Assembly: GCF_017592825.1 (NCBI RefSeq)
Contig: NZ_JAGFMD010000002.1
Coordinates: 62,001-126,000, forward strand
From: Roseivirga sp. E12
GTDB lineage: Bacteria; Bacteroidota; Bacteroidia; Cytophagales; Cyclobacteriaceae
Length of the DNA: 64,000 nt
Direction of reading: 5' to 3'
The position numbers and the translations under genes are program-made. The notes beneath the pieces were generated by a model, which was not told where the DNA came from, did not search any database, and worked only from the letters and a program-made list of their open reading frames with translations. Shown here piece by piece: positions 10,795-20,232 of this stretch. Within the stretch, counting starts at the first letter, position 1; each line of letters begins with the position of its first letter.

Positions 10795-11936
10795 AGTCTT
10801 ACATGGTATTTGTCAAAATCATTGATGTCGCTACTTTCGAGAAAATAATAGCCAATGGCATCAGTAAGCATTGTAGCATTCTTACTGGCATCCTTTTCGT
10901 TTAAATGCTCATCTCTTACCAGTCCATTTGCCTTGGCCCTTTGATGAGCATCTCTATCTTCTTCATACGCCATTATTCCCAACATGGCGTTGGTTTGTGG
11001 CAAGTGTATAAGATTTTGGTCAATGTCTGTTTCTCCCAAATAGGCTCTTAATATCAATTCATTGTAATCTACACCTTTTGCCACTTTCAACAACCTGTCT
11101 CTGACCAGGCCTGATCTGGAGGCAATTTCGATCAATGCTATTTGATCTCCTTTGATCTTGACCTCTGTATGACATGGCCCATATTGCACATTCAGAATAT
11201 TGAGCAAATAAATCATGAATGGCTCCACTATAGCCATTAACTCCTGAGTTTTGTCTTTATCCACAATATCCATGCGCTCCATAAAATAAGGAGCTCCTGA
11301 CAGCACCTCCTGCACTATGCCTACAATATGGTGCTGGCCATCAAAAGACACCGTTTCTATACTATATTGCTGGCCATCGATAAATTCTTCTAGCAGAATT
11401 TCAGACAGGTCGTTGCAATATGGAAGGGCTCTTTCCAGAGCTTCTTCAAACTCCTCCTGTGAATTGATCAAAGTTACCCCTCTGCTTGCAGAACTGATGG
11501 AAGGTTTCAGAATGAGAGGAAAATTGAGTGAAGGTGGAATTTGCTTGTTGTTACTAAGCGTGAATACTTTTGGCTCTGTCATGACGCTACCAGCAAGCCT
11601 TTCGCGCATTACTCTTTTATCAGTAGTAGCCATTACAGTTTCTACAGAATTGTAGGGTAATTGATGCTTTTCAGCAACCAGGGAGGCTACCCTATTCCCT
11701 ATTTCTGTGATAGGACTGAGTACTATATCGCAGGCTGCAGCTTCGAAATAGGCATTCACCCCATCGAAATCCGAAATATCAATGGGTTCAAAGATTATTC
11801 CCGGATGACTACTCAAAAAGGCACTAACATCCCTATCCAATACATGGACCTCATGCCCAAAGCGTAAAGTTGTTTCTACAAAATCACTTTGTAAATAACT
11901 ACCTCCTAACACTAGGACTTTCTTCCTACTTTTCAC
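10791..11936 (-). CDS. ATP-grasp ligase of the nonulosonate cluster
   Basis: A 381-aa ATP-grasp protein. The N-terminal pre-ATP-grasp domain starts VLVLGGSYLQSDFV. The central part has PLILKPSISSASRGV (nucleotide-binding Lys and Gly-rich loop), ILLEEFIDGQQYSIE, and a late acidic IALIEIASRSG metal-binding segment. The family joins a carboxylate, through an acyl phosphate, to an amine or similar group. Between pseI and a formyltransferase, it may attach an amino acid or other acyl group to an amino function of the pseudaminic acid precursor. That substrate is inference from context only. Confidence 0.85.
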   Translation of the reverse strand: MKSRKKVLVLGGSYLQSDFVETTLRFGHEVHVLDRDVSAFLSSHPGIIFEPIDISDFDGVNAYFEAAACDIVLSPITEIGNRVASLVAEKHQLPYNSVETVMATTDKRVMRERLAGSVMTEPKVFTLSNNKQIPPSLNFPLILKPSISSASRGVTLINSQEEFEEALERALPYCNDLSEILLEEFIDGQQYSIETVSFDGQHHIVGIVQEVLSGAPYFMERMDIVDKDKTQELMAIVEPFMIYLLNILNVQYGPCHTEVKIKGDQIALIEIASRSGLVRDRLLKVAKGVDYNELILRAYLGETDIDQNLIHLPQTNAMLGIMAYEEDRDAHQRAKANGLVRDEHLNEKDASKNATMLTDAIGYYFLESSDINDFDKYHVRL

Positions 11937-11938
11937 CC

Positions 11939-12622
11939 TTACAATTTAAACACTCCTGTCTCATTTTTCTCATCAAGTTCAATGAGTTTGTTCAACGTTT
12001 CCTGAGATTTAAGAGCGGGGTTAAACACCATAGAAACCGGCCATTCATCTATCAATTCAATCACTCCGTTGTTGAATTGGAGACTTCCAGCTTCCAACAT
12101 TTCAAAAATCAGTGCCATTTGATAAACCTTTTGAACAAAACTTACCCGTTCAAGTGCTTCTACTGTATGTTTTGATGCTATAGCAATACACGATTGTCCA
12201 ATGATCTTTCCTTCATCGGCATTTTCATTGATCACATGTGCTGTAGTGCCAAAGTATTTCACACCGGCACTCAGGGCTCTTTTCGTAGGAGCAAAGCCTC
12301 GGAAGGCAGGAAGTAATGAGGGGTGAAAGTTAATGGTCAGGTAGTGATCAAAAAGTGATTCCGTAATGAGTCTCGTATAAAAAAGAAAAATCACATCGAC
12401 ACCTCCATGTTCGTCAATGAAACTTTTGGCCTGCTCACTCAAATCATCATTATCGGTTGTCTCAATTCTTTTATAATTAATTCCCTGCTCAACTGCAAAT
12501 TGTTCGATACCGCAAGGTCGATCGGTAATTAAAACCACCTGACTCGCTTGTAAACCTATCAGTTTGTAAAATGTCTTGAATGCTCCTCCGTTACTGGAAC
12601 TAACTACACCTATCTTCAACAT
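11939..12622 (-). CDS. PurN-like N-formyltransferase (sugar formyltransferase candidate)
   Basis: A 227-aa formyltransferase domain. The catalytic set Asn98, His100 and Asp136 is intact (TINFHPSLLPAFRG, and HVINENADEGKII). The His-to-Asp spacing of 36 residues is the same as in PurN. The family uses N10-formyltetrahydrofolate. The setting, between a methyltransferase and an ATP-grasp gene inside a Pse cluster, suggests N-formylation of an amino sugar or of the nonulosonate rather than purine synthesis. It overlaps the methyltransferase by 1 base. Confidence 0.85.
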   Translation of the reverse strand: MLKIGVVSSSNGGAFKTFYKLIGLQASQVVLITDRPCGIEQFAVEQGINYKRIETTDNDDLSEQAKSFIDEHGGVDVIFLFYTRLITESLFDHYLTINFHPSLLPAFRGFAPTKRALSAGVKYFGTTAHVINENADEGKIIGQSCIAIASKHTVEALERVSFVQKVYQMALIFEMLEAGSLQFNNGVIELIDEWPVSMVFNPALKSQETLNKLIELDEKNETGVFKL

Positions 12623-13251
12623 TATTTGTACATATAAGCTGTATACTCGTAAAGAGGGTAGGCATGATTAAGTTTCACATGCCTAGTGTGTTTAAACAAA
12701 ATTTTTAAAAGCTCAGAGGGGTCATTATGGAAATTGCCATCCATTTGATAATCGACATATGATGTCATTGTATTGAAGGCTATTCCTTTGTGACAAATCT
12801 GGAACATCTTTGCCACCAGTGCTTCCATGTAATCATGCATTTCTGAGTCGGTAGCGGATAATTTCTGGGTGAGAATACCATTGCAGGTCAGGTAGTCATA
12901 CCGCTCAGTCACTGGCATACTTAAAAAATCACCATTGATGAAGGTTGCTTCGGGGTATTTTTGGTTACCGAAATCAACCATTTCTTTCACCACATCCACT
13001 CCAGTGAATTGGATATGACCATAACCTTTAGCCAGCATAAATTCATATTGCCCCCCATAGCCGGCACCGATATCGAGCATAGACACTTGTTGCTTTCCAG
13101 AACGATCACCTTCTAAAAGTACATCCAGCATGGCCTCATAGCGCATGGCCGCTTTTTCTTTTGGACCCCAGTCAACTCCTTCGGAGGTAGCACCAAATTC
13201 CTCAAACTTTTTGGCATAGTGTGCTTTAAGGTCTTCTGTTATCTTACTCAT
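12622..13251 (-). CDS. Class I SAM-dependent methyltransferase
   Basis: This 209-aa protein has the SAM-binding motif I MLDIGAGYGGQYE around residue 60, the acidic motif II (FTGVDVVKEMVDFG) and a following INGDF. It is a small Rossmann methyltransferase. It overlaps pseG by 8 bases and the formyltransferase by 1 base, so it probably acts on the same sugar, as an O- or N-methyltransferase. The exact acceptor is not visible. Similar small methyltransferases occur in many nonulosonate clusters. Confidence 0.85.
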   Translation of the reverse strand: MSKITEDLKAHYAKKFEEFGATSEGVDWGPKEKAAMRYEAMLDVLLEGDRSGKQQVSMLDIGAGYGGQYEFMLAKGYGHIQFTGVDVVKEMVDFGNQKYPEATFINGDFLSMPVTERYDYLTCNGILTQKLSATDSEMHDYMEALVAKMFQICHKGIAFNTMTSYVDYQMDGNFHNDPSELLKILFKHTRHVKLNHAYPLYEYTAYMYK

Positions 13252-14281
13252 GATCCGTTCGGTTAAAATACAGCATTATGTCTTCTGCTAGTCGCATGCT
13301 TCCCTGGCCGTCTACTATTTGCCGACCGATCTTACGCATTTTTTTCCTTTCCTCCATCGATCGGACCTGTTTCACAGCTAAAACCAAATATGCTTCATAA
13401 TCAGGTCCATTGCTGTCTATAATATGCTCCGTATATCCCTCTTCTTTAATTGCATGCAACGCCCATATCTGATTTTCGGCCACAGATACCTGAATGGTCG
13501 GTATTCCCAGGCAAAAAAGCTCATAGGCAGCCTGACCGGCCGTGATAAGGGCCAGGTCCATCTTACACATGAGTTCGCACATTTCATTGGCATTCAGGCC
13601 ACTCAGTATCTTTAACCTATCTCCCAAGCGTTGTTTCCATTCGGCTATATGCCACTTGTCTTTATTATAAATGAGATGAATGGTGGCCTTCGGAAATTGT
13701 TCGCTGATGGTTTTAAGGGCTAAACCAGAAAGGTTCTTCAGGTCCATCCCCCCCATCATTATCATTACCTCTTTTATTTCCTCAGTGATCTCAACTGAGC
13801 TAGTAGCTGACCAAAAAGGTTTTCGTATAAGGATGTATTTCTGGCCTATGAGCATATCCCGATCCTCATCATATGGTAGGTCCAGATAATGCATGAAGTT
13901 GATAGGCACAAGGATCAGCCCTTTAGGGTAGTCTGTACGACCGTGGTCATCGAGATATGCAATGTTAGGACAATTGGCTGCGAGTTGGTCAAGCCCTGCC
14001 TTGTCTACCTTGTATGAATCTAATATGAAAATGGCTTCTTCGGCATCCAGATTTGCAAGTAGGCCTTTCGTATCATTCAACCAATCGTAGCAGATATATT
14101 CATCTTCATTGATCAGCTTGCGGAGGCTGTCATCACCATTGACAACCAGCTTGGCCTTGGCTCCTTGTTGTTGAAAGGCCTGACTCAAGGCATAGCAGCG
14201 TGCTATGTGGCCAAAACCAACATTAGCCCCGCCTTCGGTGAGGATATAAACATTTGTCCTTACTTCTTCCAATGCCTCCAT
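13244..14281 (-). CDS. pseG: UDP-2,4-diacylamido-2,4,6-trideoxy-L-altrose hydrolase
   Basis: A 345-aa GT-B type nucleotide-sugar hydrolase. The N-terminal VGFGHIARCYALSQAF is the PseG signature, with H25 the expected catalytic base. Also visible are YLDDHGRTDYP, MIMMGGMDLKNL and LALITAGQAAYELFCLGIP in the UDP-binding half. It removes UDP from the anomeric centre to give the free sugar used by PseI. The start at 14281 leaves a short MEALEEVRT lead; GTG or internal starts are possible but not needed. It lies 13 bases after the class III aminotransferase. Confidence 0.93.
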   Translation of the reverse strand: MEALEEVRTNVYILTEGGANVGFGHIARCYALSQAFQQQGAKAKLVVNGDDSLRKLINEDEYICYDWLNDTKGLLANLDAEEAIFILDSYKVDKAGLDQLAANCPNIAYLDDHGRTDYPKGLILVPINFMHYLDLPYDEDRDMLIGQKYILIRKPFWSATSSVEITEEIKEVMIMMGGMDLKNLSGLALKTISEQFPKATIHLIYNKDKWHIAEWKQRLGDRLKILSGLNANEMCELMCKMDLALITAGQAAYELFCLGIPTIQVSVAENQIWALHAIKEEGYTEHIIDSNGPDYEAYLVLAVKQVRSMEERKKMRKIGRQIVDGQGSMRLAEDIMLYFNRTDHE

Positions 14282-14294
14282 GTTAACAACCGAC

Positions 14295-15611
14295 TTAGTT
14301 CAGCCTTTTAAAGCCCCCGTGACATACGGGACCCTCAAGGAGGTCATCTGCACATAATTCATCTTTTTCACATTTAGCAATTAGTGCAAACATGTCATCC
14401 AAATTGTCAAAATATGGGTTGATTACCTCTGGAGTATGGGCAGTGGTGACATATACACTATTTGATGCCAGAAATCCTCTTTTGAGCATTTCTTGAGTGA
14501 TAAGCGTCTTGTATTTTAACCAATGAGGTGTGTCCAGTCCAAAAAAAGAAAGGGCGGGTAGCCCTGAAGTGTTGATCTTAAGATTGTGAACTGCTGCCAG
14601 TTCTCTCCATCGTTGAGAAATGCCTTTACCCGTTTCAGTGATAATCTCCCAAGACTTGATTCGCTCCATTTCCTTCAATGTAGCCAAAGCAGCAGTAGGG
14701 CCGATACGCTCCGTCCAGAACGTACTGCTAATAAAGGTGTTTTGAGCAGCTTCCATAACCGAACGCTTGCCAATGATAGCAGTAATGGCATAGCCATTGC
14801 CCAAGGCTTTTCCAAACATGGCCATGTCAGGCTCCACTCCATACATTTTGTGTAAACCTCCAAAAGTTTGTCTGAAACCCGAGGTACACTCATCGAAGAT
14901 CAGCACAATGTCATTTTCAGTGGCCAGCTTTCTTACACCTTCCAAAAAACCGGGAGCTGGTCCTTCGTTTCTTGACACCTCCATTTTGATCACCCCTACA
15001 TCGGGATTATCCCGAACAATAGCTTCAAGTTCGTCAAGTCTATTGTAATTGAACGGTAGCACAGTTTTGTTCAAGTTTTTGGGTACTCCAAGTGGGTTTA
15101 GACCTGGCAATAGGTGTCCATCCAGGTTTTCACCATCACCTAGGTTGGCACTGAGGTACCAATCGTGCCATCCATGATAGCCACAGAAAGCTACTTTATC
15201 TTTTCCACTTGCAGCGCGTGCAATGCGAATAGCAATGGCATTGGCTTCGCCTCCACTTCTTGCAAAACGCGTCATATCGGCCCAGGGATGTAGTTCTATG
15301 AGTCTCTCAGCCAAGGCCACTTCTTCTGGACAGCTCAGGGTAGACATGTTTCCATTAGTGACTGCCCCCATTACGGCTTCATCTATTGTATCATGACTAT
15401 AACCAAGTATGTTAGGGCCAATGCCCATAATGGATACATCTCTATATTCGTTACCATCGAGGTCCCAAATGGAGCATCCTTTCGCCTTGCTATAGTAAGA
15501 AGGCCAATTTTCAGGAAGAAACATTTCAGGCCGTTTTGACAGCAACATCGTTCCTCCCGGGATTAAGGTTTTGGCCTTTTTGTAAAGGTCTTGCCCTGTT
15601 CTTTTACTCAT
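14295..15611 (-). CDS. Class III PLP aminotransferase (glutamate-1-semialdehyde aminomutase-like)
   Basis: A 438-aa fold-type I enzyme. The PLP-binding residues are visible: FARSGGEANAIAIRIARA, IFDECTSGF (D240) and MFGKALGNG with K268. The protein resembles hemL-type aminomutases, but it sits inside the nonulosonate cluster and overlaps pseF by 8 bases. It is therefore likely to be a sugar or sugar-acid aminotransferase/aminomutase, not a haem enzyme. Similar enzymes recur next to SpsF/PseF-type genes in other bacteria. Substrate and position of transamination are unknown. Confidence 0.85.
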   Translation of the reverse strand: MSKRTGQDLYKKAKTLIPGGTMLLSKRPEMFLPENWPSYYSKAKGCSIWDLDGNEYRDVSIMGIGPNILGYSHDTIDEAVMGAVTNGNMSTLSCPEEVALAERLIELHPWADMTRFARSGGEANAIAIRIARAASGKDKVAFCGYHGWHDWYLSANLGDGENLDGHLLPGLNPLGVPKNLNKTVLPFNYNRLDELEAIVRDNPDVGVIKMEVSRNEGPAPGFLEGVRKLATENDIVLIFDECTSGFRQTFGGLHKMYGVEPDMAMFGKALGNGYAITAIIGKRSVMEAAQNTFISSTFWTERIGPTAALATLKEMERIKSWEIITETGKGISQRWRELAAVHNLKINTSGLPALSFFGLDTPHWLKYKTLITQEMLKRGFLASNSVYVTTAHTPEVINPYFDNLDDMFALIAKCEKDELCADDLLEGPVCHGGFKRLN

Positions 15612-16374
15612 CTTTTTCGTTTTTAAGGGACTTCAGGTATCCTTCGTTTCTTATAATATTCGAATTGATAGCCCTTTCAGGGTGCGCAATCAGATATTGA
15701 GTGTACTCAAACCATGGTTTATCAATCCCAAGTGCTTCTACCAACCAGGTCATCACCTCCAAATCAGCTGCTTCGTCCACTGTCATTCTGATGGCATTGT
15801 AATTGCCTGGCGAGGGTAAATCTGCAGATGTAAATAACTCCCCTCCATTAAAGTCACAGTTGCTCCAAATATAAGGGGTGACATGCTCTCGCTCGTGCCT
15901 TTTCACAGCTTCATTCCAAGCCTTTTCCAGTGTGCTCATTTTAAATACTTCAATATCTTGACCATCAGGAAAATCTTGAACCAATACATTAGAGCAATAG
16001 TCATAATCATGTTGGATTGCCAATTCAACAACTGCATCTACAAGCTCAGGGTCAATTAAAGGGCAATCTGAAGTAACCCGTACTACCCAGTCTGGTTTGT
16101 GAAGAATAGCAGCTTGATAGAACCTGTCTAAGACATCATCTAAAGACCCTTTGAACCAGATGGTACCGCACCTTTCTGCAATAATGCAAATTTCGTCACT
16201 ACGATCTTCGTTAGTTGTGGCTACCACCACCTGATCAACTTTTTGCGCCATGGTTAGTCGCTTGAGATGTATGTCCAGTAAGGTCTGATTACCAATGGGT
16301 AACAATACCTTGGAAGGTAGTCTGCTAGAACCTACCCTGGCCTGGGTAATCGCTATTGTTTTCACTTTTTCCAT
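15604..16374 (-). CDS. pseF: Pseudaminic acid cytidylyltransferase (SpsF family)
   Basis: The 256-aa sequence starts IAITQARVGSSRLPSKVLLPIG, the CTP-binding signature of this cytidylyltransferase group, and has RVTSDCPLIDPELVD around residue 95 for metal and substrate binding. It activates the nonulosonate as a CMP-sugar for transfer. It overlaps the aldo/keto reductase upstream by 13 bases and the class III aminotransferase downstream by 8. A second, more diverged member of the family is at 2790, so each of the two synthases here seems to have its own activating enzyme. Confidence 0.88.
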   Translation of the reverse strand: MEKVKTIAITQARVGSSRLPSKVLLPIGNQTLLDIHLKRLTMAQKVDQVVVATTNEDRSDEICIIAERCGTIWFKGSLDDVLDRFYQAAILHKPDWVVRVTSDCPLIDPELVDAVVELAIQHDYDYCSNVLVQDFPDGQDIEVFKMSTLEKAWNEAVKRHEREHVTPYIWSNCDFNGGELFTSADLPSPGNYNAIRMTVDEAADLEVMTWLVEALGIDKPWFEYTQYLIAHPERAINSNIIRNEGYLKSLKNEKDE

Positions 16375-17252
16375 AGGGCTGGGTTCAATAGGTCTATCTG
16401 CCTCACATTAATAGTAGCATCTATTTCTTCGAGCATCTCTCCTACTACAGGGTTTCCAAGGATGGATAAATTGGCTTCGAGTTGCGCCAGGCTATCTACT
16501 CCTATCAATACTCGGTCTAAATATGGTTTAGATAGTGGATAACAAAGTGCCAAAGATGCCATGTCTGTATCATATTTCTTACAGAGAGCACGCAATACCA
16601 TAAGCGGCTCAATCAGCGGTTTTAATAAGGTTGGGAAGCTTTCGTAGGACTTAAAAAAGAGCCCTTGAAGAAATACAGATCGTGTATGGACCTCTTTGCC
16701 AGAGTCTTTTAGGGCCTGAAAAATGGCACCTCGTTTAGCATCATTGTCGAATAGATTAAATGGTGCTTGAATTACAGCAATGTCATCTGCATTGATGAGT
16801 GCTTCCAATTCTTCATTGGTATATACAGATACCCCAATCTTTTTAACCAACCCTTCTGCCACACAAGATTCGATTTCTTTCAGCTGTCCGGTACTCTGCT
16901 GGTAATGCTGAAATGAATGGAAAAGAATGGTATCCAGACAATCGATCTGCAGTCTACTAAGACTTTTCTTTAGTGACCCCTTCGGTCCTAGACCTTCCGT
17001 TACAGAAAGCTTTGTGATGATGTCAAAAGGCACTTGCTCTTGCTCTAGTACAAATGCACCGATCACTTCTTCTGAAGAGCCGTAACCTGCTGCAGTATCA
17101 AGGCATTGAATTCCCCCTTCCAAAGCACCAGCCAATATTTTTGCAGATTCATTTGTTGAGAGCTGGCCTTTTGGGTTATTTATTCCATAATCCAGCCCAA
17201 ATTGAACGGTTCCCAAAATCAGCTTTTTCGGGCTATACATATCGTTTTTCAA
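16362..17252 (-). CDS. Aldo/keto reductase
   Basis: A 296-aa TIM-barrel oxidoreductase with LILGTVQFGLDYG at the N-terminus, CLDTAAGYGSSEEVIG (catalytic Asp and Tyr) around residue 55, and DCLDTILFHSF around 110. The NADPH-binding end is less clear, as in other glycan-cluster members. The start could be Met1 (17252) or Met5 (17240). Close homologues often accompany pseF-like genes, but I know of no firm reaction for them. Oxidation or reduction of a side-chain hydroxyl of the sugar is a guess. It overlaps pseC by 4 bases. Confidence 0.85.
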   Translation of the reverse strand: MKNDMYSPKKLILGTVQFGLDYGINNPKGQLSTNESAKILAGALEGGIQCLDTAAGYGSSEEVIGAFVLEQEQVPFDIITKLSVTEGLGPKGSLKKSLSRLQIDCLDTILFHSFQHYQQSTGQLKEIESCVAEGLVKKIGVSVYTNEELEALINADDIAVIQAPFNLFDNDAKRGAIFQALKDSGKEVHTRSVFLQGLFFKSYESFPTLLKPLIEPLMVLRALCKKYDTDMASLALCYPLSKPYLDRVLIGVDSLAQLEANLSILGNPVVGEMLEEIDATINVRQIDLLNPALWKK

Positions 17253-18445
17253 TCCGAATAATACTCATCTATTGACCTGATGACAAAGTCTTGTTCCTCG
17301 TCTTTCAATGTGGGGTACATAGGAATACTCAGGCAGTGCCTGTAATAGTCCTCCGCAATTGGAAGGTCACCTTCTGACCAGCCTTTTTGTCTGTAATAAG
17401 GCATCAGGTGCACCGGTATGTAGTGAATTTGGGCATAAATCTTTAGGCTCCTAAGATGGTTGTATAAACCAATTCTATCTTCTAACTCCAGAATATACAA
17501 ATGATAGGCATGCCCCTCTATTTTGCCACTTTGCCTCTTCACGTAGGACTTACCAGCAAATGCTTCATTATATCTTGTGGCCAGATACCTTCTCCTACTC
17601 AAACCGTCATCAGCCCTTTGCAGCTGGCTTAGTCCTAATGCCGCATGAATATCTGAGAGTCGGTAGTTATAACCCAGATCGACCATCTCCATATACCAGT
17701 CGGGCCAATTACCCCTGACAACTTCCTGACCTCCAGAGGCAAATTCGGATGTATTCCGGAAAAGGCTACTATCTCTGGTAATTCCATGGGTCCGAAGCCT
17801 GATCAATTTTTCATAGATTTCCTCATCATTGGTAGTGATCATCCCCCCTTCTCCTGAAGCAATGTGCTTTACCGGATGAAATGAGAAAATGGCCACATCG
17901 GCATAACGTCCATTTCCGCAAAGTTCTTTTTCCCCTTGTGAGTTTTCAAAGAAGCCACCTGGTGCATGGCAGGCATCTTCTATAATCCACAGGCCATATT
18001 CATTAGCCAGCTGTCTGAATGCCTCAAGGTTTACCGCTCTGCCTGTCATGTCTACAAGCACCAGCCCATGATAAGTGCCTTTTGGCTCTGAAGCCAACAG
18101 TGCCTTGACCGCCTGAAGGTCTATCAGATAAGTTTGAGGATCAATATCAGCAAAAACAACCTCTCCCTGACAGTATTCGATCGCATTGGCTGACGCAGAA
18201 AAAGTAATTGGTGTAGTAATTACTTTCTGACCCGGAACTACTTTCAGGGCCATGGCACAAAGGTGCAAAGCAGCAGTACCATTCGAAACCGCCACCGCGT
18301 AACGAGCGCCAGTATATTCGGCAAAAGCCGCCTCAAAATTATCGACAGCTGGCCCTTGGGTGAGGTAATCAGATTTGAGCACCTCATTTACCGCAGCTAT
18401 GTCTTGATCGGTAATATCCTGTCGGCCGTAAGGAATTGCTCTCAC
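17249..18445 (-). CDS. pseC: UDP-4-amino-4,6-dideoxy-N-acetyl-L-altrosamine transaminase
   Basis: A 398-aa DegT/DnrJ/EryC1 aminotransferase. The opening MRAIPYGRQDITDQDI and SDYLTQGP are typical of PseC. PLP residues include EDACHAPG and the Schiff-base lysine K193 in FSFHPVKHIASGEGG. It aminates C4 of the 4-keto sugar made by PseB, usually with glutamate as donor. It overlaps the aldo/keto reductase by 4 bases and is 12 bases after the dioxygenase gene. The Pse rather than Leg assignment rests on agreement among pseB, pseC, pseG and pseI. Confidence 0.93.
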   Translation of the reverse strand: MRAIPYGRQDITDQDIAAVNEVLKSDYLTQGPAVDNFEAAFAEYTGARYAVAVSNGTAALHLCAMALKVVPGQKVITTPITFSASANAIEYCQGEVVFADIDPQTYLIDLQAVKALLASEPKGTYHGLVLVDMTGRAVNLEAFRQLANEYGLWIIEDACHAPGGFFENSQGEKELCGNGRYADVAIFSFHPVKHIASGEGGMITTNDEEIYEKLIRLRTHGITRDSSLFRNTSEFASGGQEVVRGNWPDWYMEMVDLGYNYRLSDIHAALGLSQLQRADDGLSRRRYLATRYNEAFAGKSYVKRQSGKIEGHAYHLYILELEDRIGLYNHLRSLKIYAQIHYIPVHLMPYYRQKGWSEGDLPIAEDYYRHCLSIPMYPTLKDEEQDFVIRSIDEYYSD

Positions 18446-18457
18446 TATTGGTAAATA

Positions 18458-19288
18458 TTAAGATGGTAATGAATAATCGGAAGGAGGCTCAAATATATCG
18501 GACCTTCTTGAGAGCCGCGTAAACTCATCTTTTGGCGGAGTATACTTATATCCGAGTAATTCTTTTTGTCGGTCAGTCAGACTTTCGTACATATCAACTG
18601 GCATATTCTTATTAGGATCGAAAGAGGGTTTTAGGAACCACCGGGAATAGGTGTTGATCAATGCCCAGCGCTCGCTCTCCGACTGGTTGCTGCCACTGCC
18701 ATGCCAGACGCCTCCATTGTAGACAAGTACAGAGCCAGCAGGGGCACATGCACTGATCTCATTGATATAGCGTTTGCCATTCTCCGCAAAGCTTGGCGTG
18801 AGATGACTACCGGGCACGAGTTTCGTGGCTCCGTTCTCTTCTGTAAAGTCATCGAGCATCCACAGTGCCTGTGCTACCAATGCAAAAGGAGTACCTGGCA
18901 TATTGGAATCTATATGCAGTTGCTGCTGTTGTGAACCATGCCCTACGCCTCTGCCAGAAGAAAGCTGAAGTATAAATGGCTCCTGATCCATATAAGATCC
19001 TTTTTGGAGTAGATAAGAAACATAAGGAAAGACCTTATCATCGTCAATGGTTGAAAAGAAATCTCTGTGCTTGTTGTAAAGGTTATATACTACTTTAATC
19101 ACAGCAGTTTCTGTACCATGGAATTTCTTAGCAGCCTCTGAGAGGGCATATTGATCTTTGTATTGATTATAGCTTTCCCTCAATAGATTCTTATAGTGAG
19201 TGCACTCTTCTTTCGATAGTACATTTTCTACAATAATGTAGCCCTGTTCGTCCAGTTGCTTCATTTCAACTTCCGTGAGTTGCTTCAT
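18458..19288 (-). CDS. Phytanoyl-CoA dioxygenase (PhyH) family Fe(II)/2-oxoglutarate oxygenase
   Basis: This is a PhyH-fold protein of about 276 aa. The iron ligands are visible as the HID motif in QLHIDSNMPG and the distal His in VYNGGVWHGSGSN, with a following Arg in SERWALINTYSRW for 2-oxoglutarate. The ATG at 19288 (MKQLTEVEMKQLDEQG) lies one base after the upstream stop and is a better start than the in-frame ATG at 19327, which would overlap the methyltransferase. In this cluster it probably hydroxylates a sugar, an acyl side chain or an amino acid substituent. The substrate is unknown. Confidence 0.85.
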   Translation of the reverse strand: MKQLTEVEMKQLDEQGYIIVENVLSKEECTHYKNLLRESYNQYKDQYALSEAAKKFHGTETAVIKVVYNLYNKHRDFFSTIDDDKVFPYVSYLLQKGSYMDQEPFILQLSSGRGVGHGSQQQQLHIDSNMPGTPFALVAQALWMLDDFTEENGATKLVPGSHLTPSFAENGKRYINEISACAPAGSVLVYNGGVWHGSGSNQSESERWALINTYSRWFLKPSFDPNKNMPVDMYESLTDRQKELLGYKYTPPKDEFTRLSRRSDIFEPPSDYSLPS

Positions 19289-19289
19289 T

Positions 19290-20180
19290 TTAGGCCTTTT
19301 TATAGTAACCGATAATCTCCCTTCCAAGCCCTAGGCCAGACATAGCTTCATAAAATGCATTTACCTTGTCTGAACCCTGCCGATGAATGAAATTCTCAAA
19401 CTCCACTCGCATCAGATGGCAGGATTTTCCTACTTCAGATTTTTCTACATAATTGGTTTGATCCAGCAGAAGCATCATGTCGATAGGAAAGTCACACATA
19501 GCAAAAACAGCTCCCCAACCTGCTTCCTTAGCCACTGCATCCAGCCCTTCCTGACTAAAATAAGAAAGATGATCTGGTGGAGACACCCAGAATGGCTTGG
19601 AAATCTTTTCCTTATCAGATAAATACTTTTGGAGGCTTGAAAAGTCATTGGGCACTTCTACCAATAGCAACCCGCCTTCTTTGGCAAGTGCAGCACAGGT
19701 TTCTAAAAGCAATAGTGGATTAATCACATGTTCCAGAACATTGTCAAGCCAAATAAGATCATACTGCTGCCCTTCATCCAGCAAAGCTTTCAATGTATCT
19801 TCTAAATCTCCCTGATGTACTCTTTCTTTGAGTTGGGAATTTTGGGTCTCGACACCAAACTTACTGAAGTCCGCTCCGGTAACATCCCACCCCTTTTTGT
19901 CGAAGTAGTCTAGCGTCCAGCCTTCACCGCAACCTACATCTAGTAATCTCAGTCCTTGCTCATCTTGGAAATTTCCGAGCCCATAAGCCTTATGTGCTTT
20001 TTGTGAGATCTTATTATAAATGTATTGCTTCTCCTCTTCAAGATACTGATGCTGATATTGTACCTCATTCTGGTAGTACTTATCAGCGTAGTATTCCTTG
20101 AGTTCCTGTTTATTCGGAATGTTCTTTATTTGATAGAATCCATATGAGTTTAGCTCTACCAATTCGTAAATGTCCTTCAT
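19290..20180 (-). CDS. Class I SAM-dependent methyltransferase
   Basis: A 296-aa protein with a short N-terminal extension and then motif I LLDVGCGEGWTLDYF (around residue 79), motif II VTGADFSKFG and a post-motif LIWLDNVLEHVINP. It belongs to the methyltransferase type 11/23 group. It lies between pseB (52 bases away) and the dioxygenase (a one-base gap to that start), so a role in modifying the pseudaminic acid precursor or the finished glycan is likely. It is not close in sequence to the second methyltransferase at 12622. Confidence 0.85.
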   Translation of the reverse strand: MKDIYELVELNSYGFYQIKNIPNKQELKEYYADKYYQNEVQYQHQYLEEEKQYIYNKISQKAHKAYGLGNFQDEQGLRLLDVGCGEGWTLDYFDKKGWDVTGADFSKFGVETQNSQLKERVHQGDLEDTLKALLDEGQQYDLIWLDNVLEHVINPLLLLETCAALAKEGGLLLVEVPNDFSSLQKYLSDKEKISKPFWVSPPDHLSYFSQEGLDAVAKEAGWGAVFAMCDFPIDMMLLLDQTNYVEKSEVGKSCHLMRVEFENFIHRQGSDKVNAFYEAMSGLGLGREIIGYYKKA

Positions 20181-20232
20181 TACCTATCTAATATTATTCA
20201 TTATAAATGAAACTAGTATTGTTCAGCAATCC

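Noticed and set aside
14295-15611. hemL (glutamate-1-semialdehyde aminomutase) for haem synthesis
   Set aside because: The gene overlaps pseF and lies inside the sugar cluster, so a role in sugar tailoring is more likely than tetrapyrrole synthesis.
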